Shown here one piece after another: positions 54,486 to 60,365 of a stretch of DNA of 64,000 nt. Source of the DNA: CAVVYV01 sp963752585. Its GTDB lineage: Bacteria; Actinomycetota; Thermoleophilia; Solirubrobacterales; 70-9. Position 1 is the stretch's first letter; each line of letters begins with the position of its first letter. The position numbers and the translations under genes were made by a program. Location: positions 709,895 through 773,894 of the forward strand of contig CAVVYV010000004.1 of the NCBI GenBank assembly GCA_963752585.1. The letters run 5' to 3'. A model generated the notes under the pieces. The model made no database searches and had not been told where the DNA came from. It saw only the letters and a program-made list of their open reading frames with translations.

Positions 54486-55238
54486 CTATGGCCTGGCCGG
54501 CTGAGCCAGCCAGTTGTTGAAACGGATCCCGCCAAGGTGCACGGCGCTCGTCGGCAGCAGGCTGCGCTCTTGCAGCTCGGCACCGAAGTAGCGCGCCTTC
54601 GGGTCGGCGACGACGGTGCGGGAATCGCCCTTCGCCGTCAGGGCCTGCTGGATGAACTCGTCGAAACGGAACTGCTCGGGGCCTGCGATTTCAATGACGC
54701 CGTCGGTCGGCGCCCTCTGACTGATCTCGCACACCGCGGCCGCGACGTCGTCGGCTGCGATCGGCTGGAACAGAACGTGGGGCAGCCGAACCGTGTCACC
54801 GTCCGTGGCCCCATCCGCGATCCTCACCCCGAACTCGAAGAACTGCGTCGCACGGACGATCGAGAAGGGGATCGAGGTATCACCGATCAGCTTCTCCTGG
54901 GTGACCTTGGCCCGCATGTAGCCGCTCGCGCTCAGGCGATCGGTGCCGACAACGGACAGCGCGACGTGGTGGCTAACGCCGGCCTCGGTCTCGGCCGCGA
55001 GCAGGTTGGTGGTGGAGGTGGTGAAGAACTCCATCACCGCCTCATCCTCGAATGACGGTGAGTTCGAGACGTCGATCACCACCTCCGCTCCCTCGAGCAC
55101 CTCGGGGAGCCCCTCGCCGGTGAGCGTGTTGACGCCCGAGTCCGGTGACGCGGCGACGGCCTCGTGGCCCTCCTCCTCGAGACAGGTAACGACCTTCGAA
55201 CCGATCAGGCCCGTGCCGCCAATGACAACGGTCTTCAT
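54486..55238 (-). CDS. NmrA-like NAD(P)-binding oxidoreductase
   Basis: A 250-residue atypical SDR. The Rossmann loop VVIGGTGLIGSKVV is at the N-terminus and YMRAKVTQEKLI supplies a Tyr-x-x-x-Lys-like helix. FSIVRATQFFEFG and IAADDVAAAVCEI follow the NmrA/azoreductase-like pattern. AAAGGAAC precedes the ATG at 55238. It lies 51 bases downstream of the hydrolase gene on the same strand, forming a two-gene operon in module 3. Likely a quinone or NAD(P)H sensor/reductase. Confidence 0.84.
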   Translation of the reverse strand: MKTVVIGGTGLIGSKVVTCLEEEGHEAVAASPDSGVNTLTGEGLPEVLEGAEVVIDVSNSPSFEDEAVMEFFTTSTTNLLAAETEAGVSHHVALSVVGTDRLSASGYMRAKVTQEKLIGDTSIPFSIVRATQFFEFGVRIADGATDGDTVRLPHVLFQPIAADDVAAAVCEISQRAPTDGVIEIAGPEQFRFDEFIQQALTAKGDSRTVVADPKARYFGAELQERSLLPTSAVHLGGIRFNNWLAQPARP

Positions 55239-55288
55239 GATGTTCCTTTCGTCGGGTTGGTTCGACGACGCCTTGTCGGCGGGTCGAC

Positions 55289-56002
55289 CTAGGTGCCGAC
55301 CGGCGCCGCGACCGCCTCGAGGATCAGCTCGGCCGTCTCCTCGGGGTGTGAGAGGAAGACCACATGCGAGGCGCCTGGGATCTCGACCGTGCGCCGCGCA
55401 TCGGCGCGTTCCGCCATGAAGCGATGGAGGGCGGCGGGGAGGTTGTGGTCCTGCTCGCCGATCAGGAACCAGGACGGCACCCGCTTCCACAGCGGATGCT
55501 CGCCGGAGGGCTCCTGGAGCGCCTCGAGCGTGGCCGGCCGCTGGGTAGCGGCCATCCGGGCGGCCTGCTCCTCGGGCAGGTCGGCGCAGAAGTTCTGGCG
55601 GAAGAGCTCCGGCGCGAGCACGAGGTCGGTCGTCCCGTCGGTGCGCGGAACAGGTCGCACCGAGTCGGCGGTCGTGCTGCCCGGGTACTTGCCCGCGAGG
55701 TCGAACGCGCTCTCGCCGGTGTCCGGCGCGAGGGCGTTGATGTAGACGAGACCGGTGATCTCCCCGGCGTCGGCGGCCACGTTGGAGATCACAGCCCCGC
55801 CGTACGAGTGGCCGACGATCACGACGGGCCCTTCGATCGACCGGACCAGGTCGCTGACGGCCTCGGCGTCGGAGGCGAGGCCTCGCAGCGGGTTGGCGGC
55901 GGCGACCACGGGCTGGTCGGCGTCCCTGAGCCTATCGATCACGGGGTGCCAGCCGGAGGAGTCCGCGAACGCACCGTGGACGAGGATGATTGTGGGGGTC
56001 AT
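55289..56002 (-). CDS. Alpha/beta hydrolase
   Basis: A 237-residue hydrolase. IILVHGAFADSSGWHPVIDRL gives the oxyanion region, VVIVGHSYGGAVIS near 70 the nucleophile Ser, FLIGEQDHNLP the Asp region and GASHVVFLSHPEE the His near the C-terminus. It resembles the small esterases of the salicylate-esterase/HNL-like branch. GAAGGGA precedes the ATG at 56002. It is cotranscribed with the NmrA-like gene. Confidence 0.87.
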   Translation of the reverse strand: MTPTIILVHGAFADSSGWHPVIDRLRDADQPVVAAANPLRGLASDAEAVSDLVRSIEGPVVIVGHSYGGAVISNVAADAGEITGLVYINALAPDTGESAFDLAGKYPGSTTADSVRPVPRTDGTTDLVLAPELFRQNFCADLPEEQAARMAATQRPATLEALQEPSGEHPLWKRVPSWFLIGEQDHNLPAALHRFMAERADARRTVEIPGASHVVFLSHPEETAELILEAVAAPVGT

Positions 56003-56333
56003 GGCGAGTCCCTTCGGTCGGGTGGATGACGGCGCAACGAGCCTTTCCGCTGCACTCGGACTACGACGATCCAACGGTTCGCCCTGGGGCGCATGGACCT
56101 GCTCCTTGTCAGAGTCCGCGACCGCGGACAGGTCGTCCAACGGGAGCGTCCTCTTTGGTTCGTCTGGAGCGGTGACCGAGCGGGTTGGCGGGTCTAGTTC
56201 GGCACGTCAGCGAGTCCAGCAACCGTTCCGAGGAAACCCTAACTCCCCAAACACCGGCATTCAACCCCGCGAGCGCCAGGTCGAGAGCGCTGCTTTTCAT
56301 GCAAAGCAGCGGTTCCGTGCCGGAGACCATTCT

Positions 56334-56442
56334 GGTACCGCTTTGATACCGACTGCTGCGTCTTTTGCGTCCAGCTCGTCCAATCCCGGGGACGCTAGGG
56401 ACGCAGGGGACGCCGCGGGACGCATCGTCAATACACGCCTGC
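56334..56442 (+). repeat. Module end, left-type, before copy 4
   Basis: A 109-base block directly before copy 4, homologous to those before copies 6 and 7. It begins with GGTACC, repeated ten bases later as GATACC, then GTCCAGCTCGTCC, and holds four 9-bp units (GGGGACGCT, AGGGACGCA, GGGGACGCC, GCGGGACGC) at 56388-56423. A GCTGCTTT/AAAGCAGC hairpin lies just outside it (56290-56312). The gap 56003-56700 contains this, copy 4 and the right-type end, and no gene. Confidence 0.75.
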
Positions 56443-56489
56443 CGGCTGGGGGCCGAAAGGTCGCTGGTCCAAATCCAGTCGCCCCGACT
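56443..56489 (+). repeat. tRNA-Pro fragment, copy 4
   Basis: A 47-nt copy of the anticodon arm and T arm to the 3' end. One substitution changes the T loop from GGTTCAAATC to GGTCCAAATC. Both module ends meet here: a left-type array before it and a right-type array after it, so the junction looks like an attP-type arrangement. It separates modules 3 and 4. Confidence 0.93.
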
Positions 56490-56612
56490 GCTTCTCATCA
56501 GCTCGCGAGCGGCGCGCCCCCAGCGTCCCCGTTGTCCCCGCGGCAAGTCAGCGGCTGTCTGGAGCGCTGCTTCCCCCGCAAGGCGCCGCTCTCGTCCAAA
56601 GCGGCTGTTAAC
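56490..56612 (+). repeat. Module end, right-type, after copy 4
   Basis: Homologous to the blocks after copies 2 and 6: GCTTCTCATCAGC, then units CGCCCCCAG, CGTCCCCGT and TGTCCCCGC at 56514-56540, CGGCAAGTCAGCGGCTGTCT, and a hairpin with GCCGCT/AAAGCGGC ahead of the first gene of module 4. Confidence 0.72.
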
Positions 56613-56700
56613 GCCTATGTCTCCGAGCGATTACACCGGTCCGCCTGATCGTGCAATGGTGTCTGCGGGCGCCGACGACAAGCACGAGGGGAGAGGGCCG

Positions 56701-57525
56701 ATGGGCACGATCACCACAAACGACGGCACCGAGATCTTCTACAAGGACTGGGGGGAGGGACAGCCGGTGGTGTTCAGCCATGGCTGGCCGCTTTCTGCTG
56801 ACGACTGGGACACCCAGATGCTGTTCTTCCTACAGCAGGGCTACCGCGTCATCGCCCATGACCGGCGTGGGCACGGACGCTCCACGCAGACCAGCGACGG
56901 TCACGACATGGACCACTACGCTGACGACCTCGCTGCACTGACTGCCCATCTCGATCTCCAGGACGCCGTCCACATTGGACACTCGACCGGTGGCGGCGAA
57001 GTCGTCCACTACATCGCCCGGCACGGTGAGAGCCGTGTGGCCAAAGCGGTACTGATAGATGCGGTGCCGCCGCTCATGGTGCAGACCGACGCCAACCCCG
57101 GCGGCCTGCCGAAGAGCGTGTTCGACGACCTCCAGGCCCAGGTTGCCGCCAACCGGTCCGTGTTCTACCGGGACTTCGCGTCCGGCCCCTTCTATGGTTT
57201 CAACCGGCCCGGCGTGGAATCCTCGGAAGCAATCATTGAGAACTGGTGGCGCCAGGGAATGATGGGCGGAGCCAAGGCCCACTACGACGGCATCGTTGCC
57301 TTCTCCCAGACCGATTTCACCGAGGACCTCAAGAAGATCACGGTGCCGGTCCTGGTGATGCACGGCGACGACGACCAGATCGTCCCCTACGCCGATTCCG
57401 GACCACTGTCCGCCGAGCTCCTGCAGAACGGGACGCTGAAGACGTACAAAGGATTCCCGCACGGCTGCCCGACCACCGAGGCCGAAACGATCAACGCTGA
57501 TCTGCTGGCGTTCTTGCAGTCCTGA
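56701..57525 (+). CDS. Cofactor-free haloperoxidase/esterase-type alpha/beta hydrolase
   Basis: A 274-residue hydrolase of the non-heme chloroperoxidase group. FSHGWPLSADDWDTQM gives the oxyanion loop, HIGHSTGGGEVVHYIARHG near 100 the nucleophile Ser, VLVMHGDDDQIVP near 225 the Asp and KGFPHGCPTTEAETIN near 255 the His. A strong GGGGAGAGGG precedes the ATG. It is the only gene of module 4; its stop codon is just ten bases before repeat copy 5. Confidence 0.9.
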   Translation: MGTITTNDGTEIFYKDWGEGQPVVFSHGWPLSADDWDTQMLFFLQQGYRVIAHDRRGHGRSTQTSDGHDMDHYADDLAALTAHLDLQDAVHIGHSTGGGEVVHYIARHGESRVAKAVLIDAVPPLMVQTDANPGGLPKSVFDDLQAQVAANRSVFYRDFASGPFYGFNRPGVESSEAIIENWWRQGMMGGAKAHYDGIVAFSQTDFTEDLKKITVPVLVMHGDDDQIVPYADSGPLSAELLQNGTLKTYKGFPHGCPTTEAETINADLLAFLQS

Positions 57526-57534
57526 CCCACTCGG

Positions 57535-57584
57535 CGGCTGGAGGGGCCGAAAGGTCGCTGGTTCAAATCCAGTCGCCCCGACTA
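57535..57584 (+). repeat. tRNA-Pro fragment, copy 5
   Basis: A 50-nt copy with CTGGAGGGGCC in place of the tRNA's CTGGGGGCC (two bases longer); the rest matches to the 3' end plus CTA. That CTA is, on the other strand, the stop codon of the VOC gene. Neither left- nor right-type arrays flank this copy. Confidence 0.93.
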
Positions 57585-58061
57585 GCCAGGCAGATCCTCG
57601 GGCCGCTTCTTGGCGAGTTTGCCCTTGACTAGCCCCGTGGACTGGCCGACCTCGATCAGGTAGCCGTCGGGGTCTCGCATGTAACAGCGAATCTCAGCAC
57701 CGCGATCGATCGGCGGCGTCACGAACTCGGCCCCTTTTGAGCTCCACTCCTCATAGCACGCCTGGATGTCGGCTACGCGCAGGTTCATGAAGATGGAGAC
57801 CGTGTTGTCAAACTCGTAGTTGACGACCGAGATGTCCGGCTTGTCGGGGGTGGGGCCACCGCCGGGGTTCATGATCACCCACGAGTTTGAGAGTTTGACC
57901 ATGCACGGGTTCTCCTCCAGCACAACCTGGCCGCCGAGCACCTCGGAGTAGAAGGCACGGGACCGAGCAACGCTTCGCACGGTGATGAAGTGCGTGACGA
58001 GGAAGCCCTCGCTCGGCGCGGGCAGGTTTTCGAAGTCGATGCCTGGCGTTTGCTCGGTCAC
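57582..58061 (-). CDS. VOC-family (glyoxalase/dioxygenase-like) protein
   Basis: A 159-residue vicinal-oxygen-chelate protein with two beta-alpha-beta-beta-beta units: THFITVRSVARSRAFYSEVLG near 25, and SIFMNLRVADIQACYEEWSSKG near 90 ending in CYMRDPDGYLIEVGQ. These proteins bind a metal and act as glyoxalases, dioxygenases or antibiotic-resistance proteins. GGAGG precedes the GTG start at 58061. It is the only gene of module 5, and its stop lies within repeat copy 5. Confidence 0.88.
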   Translation of the reverse strand: MTEQTPGIDFENLPAPSEGFLVTHFITVRSVARSRAFYSEVLGGQVVLEENPCMVKLSNSWVIMNPGGGPTPDKPDISVVNYEFDNTVSIFMNLRVADIQACYEEWSSKGAEFVTPPIDRGAEIRCYMRDPDGYLIEVGQSTGLVKGKLAKKRPEDLPG

Positions 58062-58248
58062 GGTTACCTCCTTGCCGAAACTGCGTCAGGGCTCTGAATT
58101 GCGGTGGTCATGACTGCATTGTGGGCCACGGCTAGATGAGCCGTCCTCGTCCGGGTCGGACGATCCGAGGCCATCTGGGGCGGAGCCCAGCGACGTCGTT
58201 CGCGCCGCTCGATATGTGATCTACCCGCAGCGAGCCCGCGAGGACCGT

Positions 58249-58356
58249 GGTACCGCTTTGGTACCGGCTGGTACGTCCTATGTGTCCAGGTCGTCGACGC
58301 CCGGGGACGATGTGGACGATGGGGACGCTCACGGACGGATCTACACATGAATCCGC
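58249..58356 (+). repeat. Module end, left-type, before copy 6
   Basis: A 108-base block homologous to 56334-56442. It starts GGTACCGCTTTGGTACC, has GTCCAGGTCGTCGACGC, then units GGGGACGAT, GTGGACGAT, GGGGACGCT and a shifted CACGGACGG at 58303-58338. The gap 58062-58617 holds this block, copy 6 and a right-type end, with no gene. Confidence 0.75.
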
Positions 58357-58404
58357 TCGGCTGGGGGCCGAAAGGTCGCTGGTTCAAATCCAGTCGCCCC
58401 GACT
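58357..58404 (+). repeat. tRNA-Pro fragment, copy 6
   Basis: A 48-nt exact copy of the anticodon and T arms to the 3' end plus CT. Like copy 4 it is flanked on both sides by the conserved module ends. It separates modules 5 and 6. Confidence 0.94.
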
Positions 58405-58505
58405 GCTTCTCGTCAGCAACGCGCGTCCCCAGCGTCCCCGTCGTCCCCGCGGCAATTCAGTCGGCTGTCTGGAGCGCTGCTTTGCATGGAAAGCAACAGC
58501 CGCAC
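58405..58505 (+). repeat. Module end, right-type, after copy 6
   Basis: Homologous to the blocks after copies 2 and 4: GCTTCTCGTCAGC, three CGTCCCC units in exact 9-bp rhythm at 58424-58449, CGGCAATTCAGTCGGCTG and a GCTGCTTT...AAAGCAACAGC hairpin. Confidence 0.74.
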
Positions 58506-58617
58506 GATCCCGCCCAGAGGTCCCAGGAATGCCGATTCAGGGAAACCCATCGGCTTTGTGCGCCATCGTCCGATCGGATAGCTTCATTGCCCCTCGACCG
58601 GACAGGAGCTGTATCAG

Positions 58618-59040
58618 ATGCGTAGCCGAGCCAGCCGCTTTTTGGTGTTCGCCACGATTTCTGTCGCCGCCCTCGGAGTGCTCGCAGGATGCGGCGATGA
58701 TGACGAGGAGACCGACGAGACAACGACCACCGAGGCGGTCACGACTGCCCCGGTCGAGGATTCGGTGCAGCAGGCTGTGGACGGGGCCGTGAGCTCGTGC
58801 ACCGATGCTGCCGCCGAAATTGAGGGCCAGGCGGCAAGGAACACGGCCGTGACCGGGTGCGGGGAGATCGGGCAGGCGCTGAACCAAGAGGTCGCGAACC
58901 TGTCCGAGTCGGCTCGTGAGGATGTGGGCACAGCGCTCGAGGAGCTGAGTGCAGAGTGCCGCAGGCTGGTTACCGACTTCCCCGAAGCAGCACAACCAGC
59001 GCTCCTGACGACCTGCGATCAGCTCGCGGCCGGGGGCTAG
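58618..59040 (+). CDS. Small lipoprotein, hypothetical
   Basis: A 140-residue lipoprotein with signal FLVFATISVAALGVLAGCGD (lipobox LAGC) and a Thr/Glu-rich spacer. A helical domain with three Cys follows (AVSSCTDAA, VTGCGEIGQAL, SAECRRLVTD, TTCDQL). AGGAG precedes the ATG. Function unknown. First gene of module 6. Confidence 0.7.
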   Translation: MRSRASRFLVFATISVAALGVLAGCGDDDEETDETTTTEAVTTAPVEDSVQQAVDGAVSSCTDAAAEIEGQAARNTAVTGCGEIGQALNQEVANLSESAREDVGTALEELSAECRRLVTDFPEAAQPALLTTCDQLAAGG

Positions 59041-59092
59041 ATAACCCACTAGAAAGCCCTCCCCGAAGGAGGACTTCCCCGGCGGCTGTTGC

Positions 59093-59389
59093 TTAGCTGG
59101 AACCCAGCAGCTTCGCCTTCTCGCGCTCGAACTCCTCGTCTGAAAGCACGTTCTGCTCATGCAGCTCGCCAAGCTGCTTGAGCTGCTCCATCACCTCGGG
59201 GGTCAGTCCGCCTGCCACGGCGGGCTCGGCCGCCTGGCCGGGCTCGCCGGGCGTAGCCTGCTGTGGAGCTGCCGCCTCCTCCCGCTGCTGCGCTTCCTTT
59301 GCGTCATGGTGCTTCTTGGCGGCTACGGCGGCCCCTCCGATCAAGGCGGCGCGTCGCCTGCGCTGGCGTCTGTCTCGTCCTCGTGGCAT
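59093..59389 (-). CDS. Small SHOCT-domain protein
   Basis: A 98-residue protein with a basic N-terminus (RGRDRRQRRRRAALIGGAAV), a Gln/Ala-rich middle and a C-terminal SHOCT domain (QLKQLGELHEQNVLSDEEFE). SHOCT helices are oligomerisation or targeting tags on many bacterial proteins. GGAGGG precedes the ATG 59389. The same SHOCT ending occurs in the gene at 59959, across repeat copy 7. Confidence 0.75.
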   Translation of the reverse strand: MPRGRDRRQRRRRAALIGGAAVAAKKHHDAKEAQQREEAAAPQQATPGEPGQAAEPAVAGGLTPEVMEQLKQLGELHEQNVLSDEEFEREKAKLLGSS

Positions 59390-59449
59390 GTTCAAGCCCT
59401 CCAATCGATTACCCGGTTGGTCCCTTTTGGCGTCATCTGCGGATAGTGG

Positions 59450-59635
59450 CTACGCCCGCGGGGGCGGTGCCTGTTCGTGCGCGGGACGGGCGAAGGCACC
59501 GAAGATCCAGAGGATCGGGAAGAAAATCCCGAAGAAGAACAGCCACCCATGTCCGTTGCGGAGCGTGCTCAGGCCAAGCCAGAAGAAGAGCCCGATGTAG
59601 AGCACCGCAAGGAGGATCCACAGCCAGGTATCCAT
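59450..59635 (-). CDS. Small two-helix membrane protein
   Basis: A 61-residue protein, essentially two membrane helices: WILLAVLYIGLFFWLGLSTL and WLFFFGIFFPILWIFGAF, with a short Pro-rich tail. AAAGGGA precedes the ATG at 59635. It resembles the small phospholipase-D-nuclease-N-like or superinfection-exclusion-type membrane peptides, but cannot be assigned. It is upstream of the SHOCT gene on the same strand, 60 bases away. Confidence 0.65.
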   Translation of the reverse strand: MDTWLWILLAVLYIGLFFWLGLSTLRNGHGWLFFFGIFFPILWIFGAFARPAHEQAPPPRA

Positions 59636-59730
59636 TCGAAATCCCTTTCGTTCGAATCCCTGTGGTCCATACCACCCTACGTCAAATAGCCGCTTTGGAC
59701 GAATAGCGGTGGTTCTGCGGCCGGCCCCGC

Positions 59731-59837
59731 GGTACCGGATTAGTACCGACTGATGCTTCCGATGAGTCCAGGATGTCCACGCTCGGGGACGGCGGGGACG
59801 CAGGGGACCTCGTGGACACAACGGACAGACAGCGGCA
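59731..59837 (+). repeat. Module end, left-type, before copy 7
   Basis: A 107-base block homologous to 56334-56442 and 58249-58356. It starts GGTACCGGATTAGTACC, has GTCCAGGATGTCCACGC and five 9-bp units (GGGGACGGC, GGGGACGCA, GGGGACCTC, GTGGACACA, ACGGACAGA) at 59785-59829. No gene in 59636-59958. Confidence 0.75.
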
Positions 59838-59886
59838 TCGGCTGGGGGCCGAAAGGTCGCTGGTTCAAATCCAGTCGCCCCGACTA
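59838..59886 (+). repeat. tRNA-Pro fragment, copy 7 (last seen)
   Basis: A 49-nt exact copy from the anticodon stem to the 3' end plus CTA. It has the left-type end before it but no right-type end after it, so it may mark the outer limit of the array. Confidence 0.94.
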
Positions 59887-59958
59887 GACTCCCTCCTCTA
59901 CCGCGTGGGGCACGGACGTCCCAGGCACTAACTCCCGAGGGGAGGAGGGAAAACCAGA

Positions 59959-60360
59959 ATGGTTCTCGCGGACTTCACCTTTGGTCAGGCGCTGCTGACC
60001 GTGCTCGAAGTCTTTCTCTTCGCGGCTTGGCTGATGGTCCTCTTCGTGATCATCGGCGACCTGTTCCGCGATCACTCGATGTCCGGGTGGGGGAAGGCCG
60101 GCTGGACGATCTTCCTGATCTTCGTCCCGTTTCTGGCGGCGCTGGTCTACCTGATCGCCCGCGGCGACGGCATGCGCGAGCGCGCCGTAGCGCAGCAGCA
60201 GGAACAGCAGGAGCAACTAGACGCTTACATCCGCCAGAGTGCCGGCTCATCCGGCGGCGCCTCGGCCGCGGACGAGCTCACCAAGCTCGCCCGACTTCAT
60301 GACGAGAACAAGCTCTCGGACGAGGAGTTCGAGCGGGCAAAGGCGAAGATCGTCGGCTGA
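59959..60360 (+). CDS. Membrane protein with PLDc_N-like helices and a C-terminal SHOCT domain
   Basis: A 133-residue protein: two N-terminal membrane helices (VFLFAAWLMVLFVIIGDLF and AGWTIFLIFVPFLAALVYLI) of the phospholipase-D-nuclease-N-like type, a Gln-rich coiled linker, and a SHOCT tail (LTKLARLHDENKLSDEEFE). GGGGAGGAGGG precedes the ATG. It lies just after repeat copy 7 and shares its tail with the SHOCT gene just before it. Confidence 0.8.
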   Translation: MVLADFTFGQALLTVLEVFLFAAWLMVLFVIIGDLFRDHSMSGWGKAGWTIFLIFVPFLAALVYLIARGDGMRERAVAQQQEQQEQLDAYIRQSAGSSGGASAADELTKLARLHDENKLSDEEFERAKAKIVG

Positions 60361-60365
60361 CCGAG

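Larger units (their letters stand above)
49378..59886 (+). mobile_element. Tandem array of tRNA-Pro-bounded modules
   Basis: A 10.5-kb stretch divided by seven direct copies of the tRNA-Pro 3' part: the intact gene, then copies at 51769, 52526, 56443, 57535, 58357 and 59838. The modules measure about 2.35, 0.70, 3.87, 1.05, 0.77 and 1.43 kb. Each carries a few genes unrelated to one another. Shared end sequences flank several copies (see the end features). No tyrosine or serine recombinase is visible, so the modules look non-autonomous and would be moved by an integrase encoded elsewhere. Tandem accretion at one tRNA is seen directly; the mechanism is inferred. Confidence 0.75.

Noticed and set aside
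56109..56546. A 145-codon open frame on the minus strand running through copy 4 and both module ends
   Set aside because: It is mostly antisense of tRNA sequence and 9-bp arrays (the frame survives because 9 is a multiple of 3); no start signal and no domain.
58064..58387. Minus-strand frames starting MNQRPFGPQP at several copies
   Set aside because: These are translations of the tRNA fragment on the wrong strand, a common artefact.
59041..59092. Possible terminator between the lipoprotein and SHOCT genes (CCTCC...GGAGG)
   Set aside because: The stem is short and lacks a T-run; too weak to list.
49378..59886. Regular ~48-base direct repeats considered as a CRISPR-like array
   Set aside because: Spacing is 0.7-3.9 kb and irregular, the spacers contain genes, and the repeat is a tRNA-Pro fragment.
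49422..59886. Search for a tyrosine or serine recombinase in the array
   Set aside because: No R...H-x-x-R...Y pattern or resolvase N-terminus was recognised in any frame; the DUF3800 gene is not a recombinase.
51769..59886. Partial tRNA-Pro copies as extra tRNA genes
   Set aside because: All lack the 5' acceptor strand and most of the D arm, so they cannot fold into a tRNA.
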